From assembly GCF_005502885.1 (NCBI RefSeq), contig NZ_SCMR01000003.1, forward strand, positions 62,001-126,000: a stretch of 64,000 nt of DNA. The letters are read 5' to 3'. The stretch is from Microbacterium sp. 2FI. Lineage in GTDB: Bacteria; Actinomycetota; Actinomycetes; Actinomycetales; Microbacteriaceae. Below, in pieces: positions 26,725-35,597 of this stretch. Both the position numbers and the translations under genes were made by a program. Below the pieces are notes generated by a model, which saw only the letters and a list, made by a program, of their open reading frames with translations, was not told where the DNA came from and did no database searches. Each line of letters begins with the position of its first letter. Position 1 is the stretch's first letter.

Positions 26725-27404
26725 GCGAGCACCTCGGCGATCTCGTCGAGCGTGATGCGGCGCCCGGTGAAGAACGGGACCTCTTCGCGGACGTGCCGGC
26801 GCGCCTCGGTCTGGCGCAGGTGCCGCATGAGGTCGACGAGGTCGACGAGCTCGGGGGCCTCGAGCGCGAGGATCCACTCGTAGTCGCCGAGCGCGAACGA
26901 CGCGACGGTGTTCGCGAGCACCTGACGGTACTCGGCGCCCTTGCGACCGTGATCGGCGAGCATCTGGCGGCGCTCGTCGTCGGGAAGGATGTACCAGTCG
27001 TACGACCGCACGAACGGGTAGACGGTGAGCCAGGCCTCAGGCTCTTTGCCGCGCATGAAGGCGGGCAGGTGGCTGGCGGTGAACTCGGCGTCGCGGTGTA
27101 CCCCCATCGCGTTCCACACCGGCATGAGCGACGCGAGCGGCTCGGCGCGGCGGAGGATGCGGAGGGCGGCCTGAAGCACCTGGGGGTCGGTGCCGTGCAG
27201 CCAGATCATGAGGTCGGCGTCGGCGCGCAGGCCCGAGACGTCGTAGAAGCCGCGGACGGTGACACCGGATGCTTCGACCTCCGCGACAGCGGCGGTGAGG
27301 TCGCCGCCGGCCGCGGGACGGGTGTGGTTGCGGCGGAACACGGCCCACAGCGTGTAGCCGAGCGTCTCGCTCTCGGACGTGGGGGCAGCCGAGGTTTCGC
27401 TCAT
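26721..27404 (-). CDS. hemQ: Coproheme decarboxylase HemQ (chlorite dismutase family)
   Basis: 227 residues. A ferredoxin-like dimeric barrel of the Cld/HemQ family with [20 protein letters not shown], the family signature [25 protein letters not shown] (the Tyr of the first YPF or WY pair acts in peroxide-dependent coproheme decarboxylation in homologues), and [13 protein letters not shown]. It converts coproheme to heme b using H2O2 in the Gram-positive pathway. It starts 36 bp after cgoX. Confidence 0.94.
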   Translation of the reverse strand: MSETSAAPTSESETLGYTLWAVFRRNHTRPAAGGDLTAAVAEVEASGVTVRGFYDVSGLRADADLMIWLHGTDPQVLQAALRILRRAEPLASLMPVWNAMGVHRDAEFTASHLPAFMRGKEPEAWLTVYPFVRSYDWYILPDDERRQMLADHGRKGAEYRQVLANTVASFALGDYEWILALEAPELVDLVDLMRHLRQTEARRHVREEVPFFTGRRITLDEIAEVLA

Positions 27405-27440
27405 CCCTCCATTCTTCCACCCCGGGGAACGGGGGAGGTG

Positions 27441-28799
27441 TCACGGGTGGGCGAGGAGGCCCGTCGCGGTGCGCTCGGCGTGCGCGATGATGCCGGCGAG
27501 GCCTGATCCGGCGACGGTCTCGCCGACGGTGGGTGCGGGGTCGGCGGGACGGGATGCCGCGTCTGTCGATGCCGGGCGCACCCACGTCACGTGCGCCGCA
27601 TCGACCACCGTCGGGATCCGCACTCCGAGGAGCACTTCGGCGTCTGTGCGCGCGGTGGCGACGGGGTCTGCCGGGAGTGCGTCGTAGGAGAGTCGCAGCA
27701 CGTGGTGGTCGCCTGCGGCTTCGCGGAGCCACTCCCACTTCGCCGTGGCGTGGGTGAGTGCGCGGGCTGTGACCGGGGCTCCGTGCGCGACGAGCAGCCC
27801 GCTGCCGCGGGGGGCGCGCGTCAGCAAGCCGGGGGTTTGGGGCGGAGCCCCATTGGGGGCGCGCGTCAGCAAGCCGGGGGTTTGGGGCGGAGCCCCATTG
27901 GGGGCGCGCGTCAGCGAGCCGGGGGTTTGGGGCGGAGCCCCATATGGTGCCGCATCCCATTCGTCCTGGTCGACGACGAGCGTGATGAGATCGATGCGGC
28001 GGCCCGGTGCCGCGGGTGCCCACACGCCGGGCGCGGCGGCGACGACGGTGCCGCCCAGCGCGTGGGCGTCGTCGATCCGCGTGCCGAGGCGCACGTCGAC
28101 GCCGAGGCGATCGAGGTCGGCGGCGAGGGCGGTCACGAGTCGGTGGACCCCGCCGCGGATGCCGGCGACCGCGGATCCCGGGGGCGCGTCGGCCCGCAGC
28201 CGCGCGACGGCGCCCGACAGTGAGCCCACCTCGGTGAGCGCTGTGCGGAGCCCCGGGTGCGCGCGCTCGAGGGGCAGGTCATCGGGATGCTGCGAGTGCA
28301 CGCCGTGCACGACGGGGGCGACGAGCCGCTCGAGCAGTGCCTCGCCGAGGCGCTCGCGGACGAGGGAGCCGAGCGTTGCGCCAGGGTCGATCGCTCCGAG
28401 CGTGCGGGCGTCGAGGTCGACCGCCCGGGCCGCTGCTGCGGCGCCGATCACCCGCACGACGTCGGCGGCCAGCGGGTCGGCGGGGATGCCGAGCAGCGCC
28501 GTCGCCGGCAGGGGTACCGGGTCGCCGGACGCCGGTTGCAGCCATGCGGGGCCGGGGCGCGGCTCGACGATGTCGCCGGCGAGCCCGAGCTCGCCGAGAA
28601 GCGCCGCGACCGTGCCGCCGCGCACGGCGAAGCTCTCGGCGCCGGCATCCATCGCGATTCCGCCGACGACGTGCCCCGCGACCGTGCCGCCGAGGCGATC
28701 CGAGGCTTCGTACACGACGACGTCTGCGCCCGCGATCGCGAGGCGCCGCGCGAGGACGAGCCCCGCGACGCCGCCGCCGACGACCTGGAAGTCAGTCAC
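27441..28799 (-). CDS. cgoX: Coproporphyrinogen III/protoporphyrinogen oxidase with an internal tandem repeat
   Basis: 452 residues of the HemG/HemY family: FAD motif [16 protein letters not shown] near the N-terminus, [11 protein letters not shown], and a C-terminal substrate/FAD region ending [16 protein letters not shown]. With HemQ next door it most likely oxidises coproporphyrinogen III. Residues 287-331 are three copies of the 15-residue unit [15 protein letters not shown], encoded by the 45-bp tandem repeat at 27811-27945, inserted between [10 protein letters not shown] and GSGLLVAHG. The N-terminal VVGGG lacks one Gly-rich residue of the strict GxGxxG. GTG start overlaps hemE by eight bases. 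Confidence 0.92.
   Translation of the reverse strand: MTDFQVVGGGVAGLVLARRLAIAGADVVVYEASDRLGGTVAGHVVGGIAMDAGAESFAVRGGTVAALLGELGLAGDIVEPRPGPAWLQPASGDPVPLPATALLGIPADPLAADVVRVIGAAAAARAVDLDARTLGAIDPGATLGSLVRERLGEALLERLVAPVVHGVHSQHPDDLPLERAHPGLRTALTEVGSLSGAVARLRADAPPGSAVAGIRGGVHRLVTALAADLDRLGVDVRLGTRIDDAHALGGTVVAAAPGVWAPAAPGRRIDLITLVVDQDEWDAAPYGAPPQTPGSLTRAPNGAPPQTPGLLTRAPNGAPPQTPGLLTRAPRGSGLLVAHGAPVTARALTHATAKWEWLREAAGDHHVLRLSYDALPADPVATARTDAEVLLGVRIPTVVDAAHVTWVRPASTDAASRPADPAPTVGETVAGSGLAGIIAHAERTATGLLAHP
27811..27945. repeat. 3 x 45-bp tandem repeat inside cgoX
   Basis: Units 27811-27855 and 27856-27900 are identical; unit 27901-27945 differs at one internal base and the last two. Each contains the hairpin GGGGCGGAGCCCC. 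The length is a multiple of three, so the frame is kept. Confidence 0.97.
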
Positions 28800-29859
28800 G
28801 GGAGTGGACGAACTCCACGATGCGCGTGAGCACCGCCGGGTCGGTGTCGGGCGGGACCCCGTGGCCGAGGTTCAGCACGTGCGCGGGGGCGCTGCGGCCG
28901 CGGTCGAGCACGTCGACGATGTGCGCCTCGAGCACGGGCCACGGCGCCGCGAGGAGCGCCGGGTCGATGTTGCCCTGCAGGGGCACGGTGCCGCCGAGAC
29001 GCCGGGAGGCCTCGTCGAGGGGCAGGCGCCAGTCGACGCCCATGACGTCGACGCCGATGCCGTGCATCGCGGCGAGGAGTTCACCCGTGCCGACGCCGAA
29101 GTGCACGAGGGGCACGCCGAGGCTGCGCACCGGATCGAGCGCCCGTGCCGAGTGCGGCGCGACGAAGCGCGAGTAGTCGGCGAGGCTCAGCGATCCCGCC
29201 CACGAGTCGAAGAGCTGCCCGGCCGAAGCACCCGCTTCGATCTGCGTCGCGAGGAAGGCTCCGGTGATCTCGGCGCACCACGACAGCAGTGCGTCCCACG
29301 TCGCGGGCTCGGAGTGCATCAGGGCGCGCGTCTTCAGCTGCTCCTTCGACGGGCCACCCTCGACGAGGTAGGAAGCGAGCGTGTACGGCGCACCGGCGAA
29401 GCCGATGAGCGGCGCAGTGCCCAGCTGCGCGAGCCCCGCCACGGTGGCGGCGACGCCCGCGCGGATCGGAGCGAGCGCCTCGGGGTCGAGCGGGGGGAGG
29501 GCCGCCACGTCGGCGGCCGTGCGCACGGGGTGCTCGAGCACCGGGCCGCGACCGGCGACGATGCGCACGTCGACGCCCGCGAGCTTGACCGGGATCACGA
29601 TGTCGCTGAAGAAGATCGCGGCGTCCACGCCGTGGCGGCGCACCGGCTGCAGCGTGATCTCGCTCACCAGGTCGGGATTCAGGCACGCGTCGAGCATGTC
29701 GGTGCCGACGCGCAGCTCGCGGTATTCGGGGAGCGAGCGGCCCGCCTGGCGCATGAACCACACGGGCGGTGTCGCCGCGCGCTCGCCGCGGTAGGCGCGG
29801 ATGAGCGCGGGGGCGGTGTTTCCGTCGACGTCGGGCGATGCAGAGCTTTCGTGGGGCAC
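28792..29859 (-). CDS. hemE: Uroporphyrinogen decarboxylase
   Basis: 355 residues. The signature [20 protein letters not shown] near the N-terminus, [33 protein letters not shown] and the C-terminal [12 protein letters not shown] are all present. It decarboxylates uroporphyrinogen III to coproporphyrinogen III. GTG 29859 lies six bases after a minus-strand TAATGT, a leaderless start only 17 bp from hemA. It is the first gene of the seven-gene heme operon. Confidence 0.96.
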   Translation of the reverse strand: MPHESSASPDVDGNTAPALIRAYRGERAATPPVWFMRQAGRSLPEYRELRVGTDMLDACLNPDLVSEITLQPVRRHGVDAAIFFSDIVIPVKLAGVDVRIVAGRGPVLEHPVRTAADVAALPPLDPEALAPIRAGVAATVAGLAQLGTAPLIGFAGAPYTLASYLVEGGPSKEQLKTRALMHSEPATWDALLSWCAEITGAFLATQIEAGASAGQLFDSWAGSLSLADYSRFVAPHSARALDPVRSLGVPLVHFGVGTGELLAAMHGIGVDVMGVDWRLPLDEASRRLGGTVPLQGNIDPALLAAPWPVLEAHIVDVLDRGRSAPAHVLNLGHGVPPDTDPAVLTRIVEFVHSRD

Positions 29860-29863
29860 CCGT

Positions 29864-29871
29864 TAACATTA
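29864..29871. promoter_or_regulatory. Overlapping divergent -10 boxes for hemA and hemE
   Basis: Plus-strand TAACAT (29864-29869) is followed by seven bases and the hemA GTG; minus-strand TAATGT (29871-29866) is followed by six bases and the hemE GTG. The two hexamers share four base pairs. Confidence 0.6.
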
Positions 29872-29876
29872 GGCTC

Positions 29877-31145
29877 GTGCTTCTCTGTCTCACCGCGAAC
29901 CATCGGAACGCGAGCCTCGACATCCTGGAGCGCCTTTCGGTCGGGGCGCCCGCGGCGACGCGCGCCCTGGTCGACGATGAGCTGTTCGTGGCCGGAGCCG
30001 TCGTGCTCGCCACGTGCAACCGCTTCGAGGCCTACCTCGACATCGACGAGCCGCTCACCGGCGGCGAGGCCGTCGCGGTCGAATCGGTCGTCGAGGCGAT
30101 GGCCTCGGCATCCGACATCCCCGTGGACCACCTGCGCGCATCCGTCGCGGTGCACCAGGGAGCGGATGCCGCCGCCCACCTCTTCGCGGTGACGAGCGGG
30201 CTCGAATCGCTCGTCGTCGGCGAGGACGAGATCTCGGGACAGGTGCGCCGGGCACTCGAGTCCGCGCGCGCCGAGGGCATGACGAGCAGCGAGTTGGAGC
30301 GGCTCTTCCAGAGGGCGACGCACACGAGTCGCGGCATCCGAAATCGCACGGGGTTGCGCGGCACGCATCGCTCGCTCGTGCGCCTCGCGCTCGAACTCGC
30401 GTCGAGCCGCGTCGCCGACTGGTCGGCCGCGCGCGTGCTCGTCGTCGGCACAGGACGCTACGCCGCCCGCACCGTCGAGGCCGTCCGCGCCCGAGGCGCC
30501 GTGGACATCCGCGTCTTCTCGCCGTCGGGTCGCGCGGCCGCGTTCGCGGTGAAGCACGCGTTGACCTCGGTCTCGGACTTCGCGGATGCCGCAGCCGACG
30601 CCGACGTCGTCATCACGTGCACGACGGACGCCGTCGTCCACGCCGACGCCTTCGAGCCCGGCCGCCGCGTGCTCGTGATCGACCTCGGGCTGCCGCGCAA
30701 CGTCGACCCTGCCGTGGGTCGCGTCGCCGGCGTCGAACTGCTCGACCTCGAGACCATCCGCCTGCACGCGCCGCTGGCCGAGTTCAGCGCGCACGCCGAT
30801 GCGCGCGCGATCGTGGGTGATGCCGCGACCGAGTTCGCCGCCGACCGCGAGGCGGGTCCGGCCATCACGGCGCTGCGCCAGGAGGTGCTGAACGTCGTCG
30901 AGGACGAGATCGCCCGCGCGCGCTCGCGCGGTGCCGGCGACGACGTCGAGGCGGCGCTGCGCCACCTTGCCGGCGTGCTGCTGCACCGCCCGTCGGTGCG
31001 CATTCGCGAGCTCGCCGTCGAGGGTCGCATCGACGAGGCGCGCGCTGCGCTCGAGACTCTGCATGGACTGACCGTCGATGACGGCGCGGCGGACGGCGCG
31101 GCGGACGACGCGGTCGCCGGACCGAGCTGGTCCGCTTCGGCCTGA
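29877..31145 (+). CDS. hemA: Glutamyl-tRNA reductase
   Basis: 422 residues. LTANHRNASL at the N-terminus, the catalytic cysteine in LATCNRFEAYLDI, GLESLVVGEDEISGQVRRAL, HTSRGIRNRTGLRGTHRSLV, and an NADPH domain VLVVGTGRYAARTVEAVRARG. It reduces glutamyl-tRNA to glutamate-1-semialdehyde, the committed and usually regulated step of C5 heme synthesis. GTG 29877 is taken as a leaderless start; the longer in-frame ORF would run into hemE. The C-terminal dimerisation helix is followed by a Gly/Ala/Asp tail. Confidence 0.94.
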   Translation: MLLCLTANHRNASLDILERLSVGAPAATRALVDDELFVAGAVVLATCNRFEAYLDIDEPLTGGEAVAVESVVEAMASASDIPVDHLRASVAVHQGADAAAHLFAVTSGLESLVVGEDEISGQVRRALESARAEGMTSSELERLFQRATHTSRGIRNRTGLRGTHRSLVRLALELASSRVADWSAARVLVVGTGRYAARTVEAVRARGAVDIRVFSPSGRAAAFAVKHALTSVSDFADAAADADVVITCTTDAVVHADAFEPGRRVLVIDLGLPRNVDPAVGRVAGVELLDLETIRLHAPLAEFSAHADARAIVGDAATEFAADREAGPAITALRQEVLNVVEDEIARARSRGAGDDVEAALRHLAGVLLHRPSVRIRELAVEGRIDEARAALETLHGLTVDDGAADGAADDAVAGPSWSASA

Positions 31146-31155
31146 CCGGTCTGCT

Positions 31156-31180
31156 CTGGGCTGGGCTGGGCTGGGCTGGG
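31156..31180. repeat. (CTGGG)5 pentanucleotide repeat
   Basis: Five perfect CTGGG units, starting 10 bp after the hemA stop. Confidence 0.95.
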
Positions 31181-31192
31181 GTTCGCCGGGTT

Positions 31193-31253
31193 CGGGGCGT
31201 GTTCGGTGCGCGACACGCCGGGTGGGGCCGCGTGTCGCGCACGTACGACGCCC
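31193..31253 (+). terminator. Large stem-loop downstream of hemA
   Basis: A perfect 12-bp inverted repeat (31206-31217 GTGCGCGACACG against 31231-31242, 13-nt loop) is enclosed by an outer 7-bp GGGGCGT/ACGCCCC pair (31193-31199, 31247-31253). It may act as the hemA terminator or be a dispersed palindromic repeat; AAAA follows shortly. Confidence 0.55.
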
Positions 31254-31282
31254 CAAAACCCTGGGGGGTCTGGGGACTGCGC

Positions 31283-31327
31283 GGGGCGCAAACGGCGCAA
31301 GCGGCGCAAGGGGCGCAAGCGGCGCAA
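31283..31327. repeat. 5 x 9-bp GGCGCAA-type tandem repeat
   Basis: Five units carrying GGCGCAA at exact 9-bp spacing, with two variable bases per unit. Confidence 0.9.
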
Positions 31328-31395
31328 GGACTTGCGTCCACTGCACGACAGCACCGCAAGAAACAAACAGAAGCATGGAAAGTATCGACGACTGC

Positions 31396-31425
31396 TTGAA
31401 TATCCACGCTGATTCGCCCTAGATT
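31396..31425 (+). promoter_or_regulatory. Promoter of the GH87-like glucanase gene
   Basis: TTGAAT (31396-31401), 18-bp spacer, TAGATT (31420-31425) in the AT-rich end of the intergenic region, about 50 bp before ATG 31475. Confidence 0.5.
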
Positions 31426-31474
31426 GGCGGCGAGCGGGCAATGTCGCCCGTCCCCCGGATGAAGCGAGTCGACG

Positions 31475-33508
31475 ATGACACGACCTGGAACCTTCGTCGC
31501 GGCCTTGGCTGCGGCATCTCTCACGGTGGCCGTGCTGGCGGGTGCGCCCGCAGCATCCGCAGCCCCTCCGACGAACGCGCCACCGCCCGTCGTGACGCGC
31601 GCCGCGCTCGACCCCGCGCTCGTGTCCGGCCGCGGCGCCGATGTCGCGTTCCTCGAGCAGGAGGCCGAGAGCGTCGCGACGAACGGCACGGTGATCGGCC
31701 CCGGCCGAGAGGCCTACACGATCGAGGCCGAGGCATCGGGCCGATCGGCGGTCAAGCTGCTGCCGGGGCAGTACGTGGAGTTCACCCTGCCGGCGGCGGC
31801 GAACGCGATCACGGTGCGCTACAGCATCCCGGATTCACCGAACGGGGGCGGCCTTGAGGCGCCGCTCGCCGTCAAGGTGGGGCCGCACACCACGAAGCTC
31901 ACGATGACGTCCCAGTACGGCTACCTCTACAACCAGTACCCCTTCACGAACGACCCGAACGCGGGGCTGCTGCATCCGGATTGGTGGCTCGCGGAGTGCG
32001 CCTGCGTGCCGCAGTACGACCAGCCGGGGTTCGAGCCGGTGAAGCCGTTCCGGCCGATGAAGTTCTACGACGAGGAGCGGCTGCTGCTGCACAAGACGTA
32101 CAAGGTCGGCGAGACGGTGCGGCTCACGGCACCCGCCGGCATCGCGTGGACGGTCATCGACCTGATCGACACCGAGCTTGTCGGAAAGCCGTACGTGAAG
32201 ATCAAGGCCGCGAACGTGCTCGCGTTCGGCGCCGATCCGACCGGCCGCAAGGATGCCGCGAAGGCGTTCGAGAAGGCCATCGCCTTCGCGCAGAGGACCG
32301 GGCTCACCGTCTACGTCCCGCCGGGCACCTACCGCGTCGACCGCCACATCATCGTCGACGACGTCACGATCGAGGGTGCCGGCCACTGGTACACGAAGAT
32401 CACGGGATCCGAGATGACGCTCGCCGAACCGGCGCCTGACGGCTCGGTCCATACGGGGGTGGGTTTCTACGGGAAGGATGCCGCAGACGGCGGCAGCCGC
32501 AACGTGCACCTCTCCGGCTTCGCGATCGAGGGCGACGTGCGCGAGCGCATCGACACCGATCAGGTGAACGGGATCGGTGGGGCGTTCCACGACTCGTCGT
32601 TCCGGAGCCTGCACATCCAGCACACGAAGGTCGGCCTGTGGTTCGACGGGCCGATGTCGAACGTGCTGGTCGAGGACAGCATCATCGTCGACCAGATCGC
32701 CGATGCGCTGAACTTCCACCTCGGGGTCACCGACTCGACGGCGCGGAACAACTTCGTGCGCAACACCGGTGACGACGGGCTCGCGATGTGGGCCGAGTCG
32801 CACGGCGGCACGACGCCCACGAACGTCGGCAACGTGTTCGACCACAACACCGTGCAGACCCCGACACTCGCGAACGGCATCGCGATCTACGGGGGCACCG
32901 ACAACACCGTGTCGAACAACCTCGTGGCCGACACGATCCGCGAGGGGAGCGGGCTGCACGCGGGGTCGCGCTTCGGCGCTCACCCGTTCGCGGGGACGCT
33001 GACCTTCGAGAACAACACCACGGTGCGCGCGGGCACCCGCGAGCTGAACTGGAACATCGGCATGGGATCGCTCTGGATCTACGCCCTGGAGGGGTCGATC
33101 TCGGGCATCCGCGTGAGCGGCGACCACTACCTCGACAGCACCTACAACGCGATCATGGCGGTGGCGGAGTGGGGCGTGAAGGACCTGTACTCGATCACCG
33201 ACGTCGCCTTCGAGGACGTGCGCATCGACGGGACCGGCACGTCGGTGCTGAGTGCACGGGCAATGGGCGGCGCGTCGTTCGAGAACGTCGATGCGCGCAA
33301 TGTCGGCGCGGTCGGCATCAACAACTGCGGCGCGTTCAACTGGCTGCCGACCGGCAGCGAGTTCTCGGTCACCGACCTCGGCGGCAACGACGGCGGGGGC
33401 ACGACCGGACCCTGGGCGGGATCGTGGCAGCTGCCGAACACGATCACGTGCGACGACCGGCCACCCGTGGTGGCGCCGTCGGCGCCGTCGGCGTGGGTGC
33501 AGCCGTGA
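31475..33508 (+). CDS. Secreted GH87-like alpha-1,3-glucanase/mycodextranase family protein
   Basis: 677 residues. A Sec signal peptide ends at AxA (ASA, residue 29). Residues about 55-210 form a CBM35/6-like beta-sandwich domain (FLEQEAES, YVEFTLPAAANAITVRYSIPDS), then a right-handed parallel beta-helix from FGADPTGRKDAAKAF onward. The catalytic aspartates known from GH87 alpha-1,3-glucanase (one in an ADxxNFH turn and an Asp pair 23 residues later in TGDDGLAMW) are matched here by Asp410, Asp433 and Asp434 with the same spacing. It likely attacks fungal-type or bacterial alpha-glucan outside the cell. Confidence 0.85.
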   Translation: MTRPGTFVAALAAASLTVAVLAGAPAASAAPPTNAPPPVVTRAALDPALVSGRGADVAFLEQEAESVATNGTVIGPGREAYTIEAEASGRSAVKLLPGQYVEFTLPAAANAITVRYSIPDSPNGGGLEAPLAVKVGPHTTKLTMTSQYGYLYNQYPFTNDPNAGLLHPDWWLAECACVPQYDQPGFEPVKPFRPMKFYDEERLLLHKTYKVGETVRLTAPAGIAWTVIDLIDTELVGKPYVKIKAANVLAFGADPTGRKDAAKAFEKAIAFAQRTGLTVYVPPGTYRVDRHIIVDDVTIEGAGHWYTKITGSEMTLAEPAPDGSVHTGVGFYGKDAADGGSRNVHLSGFAIEGDVRERIDTDQVNGIGGAFHDSSFRSLHIQHTKVGLWFDGPMSNVLVEDSIIVDQIADALNFHLGVTDSTARNNFVRNTGDDGLAMWAESHGGTTPTNVGNVFDHNTVQTPTLANGIAIYGGTDNTVSNNLVADTIREGSGLHAGSRFGAHPFAGTLTFENNTTVRAGTRELNWNIGMGSLWIYALEGSISGIRVSGDHYLDSTYNAIMAVAEWGVKDLYSITDVAFEDVRIDGTGTSVLSARAMGGASFENVDARNVGAVGINNCGAFNWLPTGSEFSVTDLGGNDGGGTTGPWAGSWQLPNTITCDDRPPVVAPSAPSAWVQP

Positions 33509-33536
33509 CGGGCGCAGCCGCGATGCGTGGGTGAAG

Positions 33537-33580
33537 CACGACGGATGCCGCGGGCCGTCTAGCCTGCGGCATCCGTCGTG
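33537..33580 (+). terminator. GGATGCC-type inverted pair, terminator after glucanase gene
   Basis: A perfect 15-bp stem (33537-33551 against 33566-33580, CACGACGGATGCCGC and its complement) with a 14-nt loop, 28 bp past the stop. Confidence 0.7.
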
Positions 33581-33649
33581 TCCAGCCCCTCTTTCGACGT
33601 GCCTTCGTCGCGTAGAGTTCCTCGCACCGAACTCGGGAGGGGAGGCGCA

Positions 33650-35071
33650 ATGACGGTGGGCGAAACGGACGATCTGCGTGCGCCAGCGGTGTTCGCCGAT
33701 CCGGGGCCGAAGGCGGGCGAGCTGCTCGACGGCCGGTATCGCATCGACGAGCTGATCGGCGAGGGCGGCATGGCGCGGGTGTACCGCGCCTCCGATGTGA
33801 TGCTCGGTCGGACCGTCGCGGTGAAGGTCTTCCGTTCGGGCACGGCGGATGGGGCCGACCTCACCCGCAAGGCGTCGGAGACGACGCTGCTCGCCTCGCT
33901 CAGTCATCCGTCGCTCGTGACGCTCTTCGATGCCCGCGTCGACACTGACGAGGGCGCCTACCTCGTGATGGAGTACATCGAGGGCTCGACGCTCGCCGAC
34001 CGCATCGCCGCCGGGCCGATCGCGAGTGCGGATGCCGCCTCGCTGGTCGGCGATCTCGGCGAGGCCCTGCACGTGGTCCATGCGGCGGGGATCATCCACC
34101 GCGACATCAAGCCGTCGAACATCCTGCTGCGACCTCCGTTGCTGCCGGGGCACTCGTTCCGCGCGACGCTCGCGGATTTCGGTATCGCACATCTCGTCGA
34201 CGCCGCGCGCGTGACGCTGCCGGGAACCGTCATGGGGACGGCTGCCTACCTCGCCCCCGAGCAGGTGCGCGGGGCCGAGCCCACGACGGCGGCAGACATC
34301 TACGCGCTCGGCCTCGTGGTGATCGAGGCGCTGACCGGTCGGCGGGCGTTTCCGCAGGCGGCCACCCACGAGGCGCTCATCGCTCGACTCACGTCGCAGC
34401 CCGAGATCCCCGGTGACCTCGGCTACGGGTGGAAGTCGTTGCTGAGTGCGATGACGGCCACCGATCCCGCGCAGCGGCCGACTGCCCTCGAGGTGGCGGT
34501 CGCGGGGAGCCGGATCGACGCGGGTGCGATCGATGCCGACGTCACCGGGGTGGCCGGCGTGATTCTGGAGGAGTCGGGTGGATCGGTCGTGCCCCCGGTT
34601 CCTGCTCTGCCCCCGATTCCTGCGCTGCCGGCTGAGGCGTTCGTGTCTGGTGAGGTTCGGTCTGGATCGGGGATGCCGGCTGCCGACACTGCCGCTGAAT
34701 CGAGCCCTGACCGCACGAAGGTGCTGCCCCTCCCCGTCACGGTGACCGAGCGGGTGCCCGTGACCGGCGAGTCGGTGCTGGAAGCGCGCGGCAGGACGGG
34801 ATCTGTGCCCTCTGATGCAGGGTTCCTCGACGACCCTGCGCACGAGCGCTCGGATGGAGCAGTGGCTCCCTCGCGCGCGCGGCGGTCGTGGGGCCTCGTG
34901 ATCGGGATCGTCGCGGGCGGCCTGGCCGCTGTCGCGGTGACGGCGGTGCTCATCGGCTGGGGTGCGTCGGCATCCGCTCCTCCGGCGTCGCCGGAGCTGC
35001 CGGAGCTGCCGCAGCTCGAAGAGCCGCTCGGCACTCATCTGGACGATCTGCTCGAGGCGGTGACGCCGTGA
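33650..35071 (+). CDS. Membrane-anchored serine/threonine protein kinase (Hanks type)
   Basis: 473 residues. The kinase domain (about 30-285) has the glycine loop IGEGGMARVY, Lys59, the catalytic loop HRDIKPSN (Asp152), the DFG Asp176 and APEQ. A Pro/Ser-rich linker (about 300-410) is followed by one transmembrane helix (WGLVIGIVAGGLAAVAVTAV) and a short extracytoplasmic tail without PASTA repeats. ATG 33650 is set by GGGAGGGGAGG just upstream. The stop overlaps the lipoprotein ATG (TGATG), suggesting both act at the membrane together. Confidence 0.93.
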   Translation: MTVGETDDLRAPAVFADPGPKAGELLDGRYRIDELIGEGGMARVYRASDVMLGRTVAVKVFRSGTADGADLTRKASETTLLASLSHPSLVTLFDARVDTDEGAYLVMEYIEGSTLADRIAAGPIASADAASLVGDLGEALHVVHAAGIIHRDIKPSNILLRPPLLPGHSFRATLADFGIAHLVDAARVTLPGTVMGTAAYLAPEQVRGAEPTTAADIYALGLVVIEALTGRRAFPQAATHEALIARLTSQPEIPGDLGYGWKSLLSAMTATDPAQRPTALEVAVAGSRIDAGAIDADVTGVAGVILEESGGSVVPPVPALPPIPALPAEAFVSGEVRSGSGMPAADTAAESSPDRTKVLPLPVTVTERVPVTGESVLEARGRTGSVPSDAGFLDDPAHERSDGAVAPSRARRSWGLVIGIVAGGLAAVAVTAVLIGWGASASAPPASPELPELPQLEEPLGTHLDDLLEAVTP

Positions 35072-35514
35072 TGTTCACGCGGGTTGCCGCTTACGCCGGC
35101 GCCGTGGCGCTCGCGGCCGGGATGCTGGCGGGGTGTTCGTCACCGTCGAGTGAGATCGCGGCCGGCGCGGCCGCGCCGATGCAGGAGAGCGTCGTGGCCG
35201 TCGCCGACCACGCCGCTGCGGGGGACGACGCGGCGGCGCTCAAGGCGCTCGACGACCTGCAACGACAGCTCGACGAGGCGATTGCGGCGGGCGAGGTCAG
35301 TGCGCAGCGCGCGATGGAGATCCAGGCGTCGATCGATCTGGTCCGGGCCGACCTCAATGTGCCCGCCGAGGCGCCCGCGCCGACAGCGCCGGTCGACGAC
35401 TCGGACGACGACTCTGGTGACGATTCGGGCGACTCCGGAAGTGGGAACTCGGGGAACGGCAACTCAGGGAAGGACAACCCGGGCAAGGGCAAAGGCAAAG
35501 GCGGCGACGACTGA
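35071..35514 (+). CDS. Small lipoprotein with acidic/glycine tail
   Basis: 147 residues. The signal peptide ends in lipobox LAGC (Cys21), giving a membrane-anchored lipoprotein. A helical segment (about 40-100: LKALDDLQRQLDEAIAAGEVSAQRAMEIQASIDLVRADL) is followed by an Asp/Ser/Gly/Asn-rich repetitive tail (about 110-147). Its ATG overlaps the kinase stop, so it may be the kinase's outer partner or substrate; that is inference from coupling only. Confidence 0.85.
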   Translation: MFTRVAAYAGAVALAAGMLAGCSSPSSEIAAGAAAPMQESVVAVADHAAAGDDAAALKALDDLQRQLDEAIAAGEVSAQRAMEIQASIDLVRADLNVPAEAPAPTAPVDDSDDDSGDDSGDSGSGNSGNGNSGKDNPGKGKGKGGDD

Positions 35515-35585
35515 AGTCGTCGTGACGTTCGGATCTCTGGGTCCAGTTGCGGATTCAGCGAGCGCTCAATGTCGGAGGTCTGTTC

Positions 35586-35591
35586 TAGCCT
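35586..35591 (+). promoter_or_regulatory. -10 box of leaderless HNH gene
   Basis: TAGCCT is followed by six bases and ATG 35598. Confidence 0.5.
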
Positions 35592-35597
35592 TCAGGT

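Larger units (their letters stand above)
31146..31474. other. Intergenic region with repeats, stem-loop and promoter
   Basis: No gene is supported in these 329 bp. They hold five CTGGG pentamers (31156-31180), a large palindrome (31193-31253), five 9-bp GGCGCAA-containing units (31283-31327), then an AT-rich stretch with a promoter for the downstream glucanase. Confidence 0.7.

Noticed and set aside
27811..27945. The cgoX tandem repeat as a frameshifting contingency locus
   Set aside because: Unit length is 45 bp, so copy-number change cannot shift the frame.
31283..31327. Regular repeats that might suggest a CRISPR array
   Set aside because: The unit is 9 bp with 2-bp variation, far too short for CRISPR, and no cas genes are present.
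31835..35038. A 1,067-codon open frame on the minus strand
   Set aside because: It is the shadow of the glucanase and kinase genes in a high-GC sequence. It has no family features and is rich in Arg/His/Ala shadow composition.
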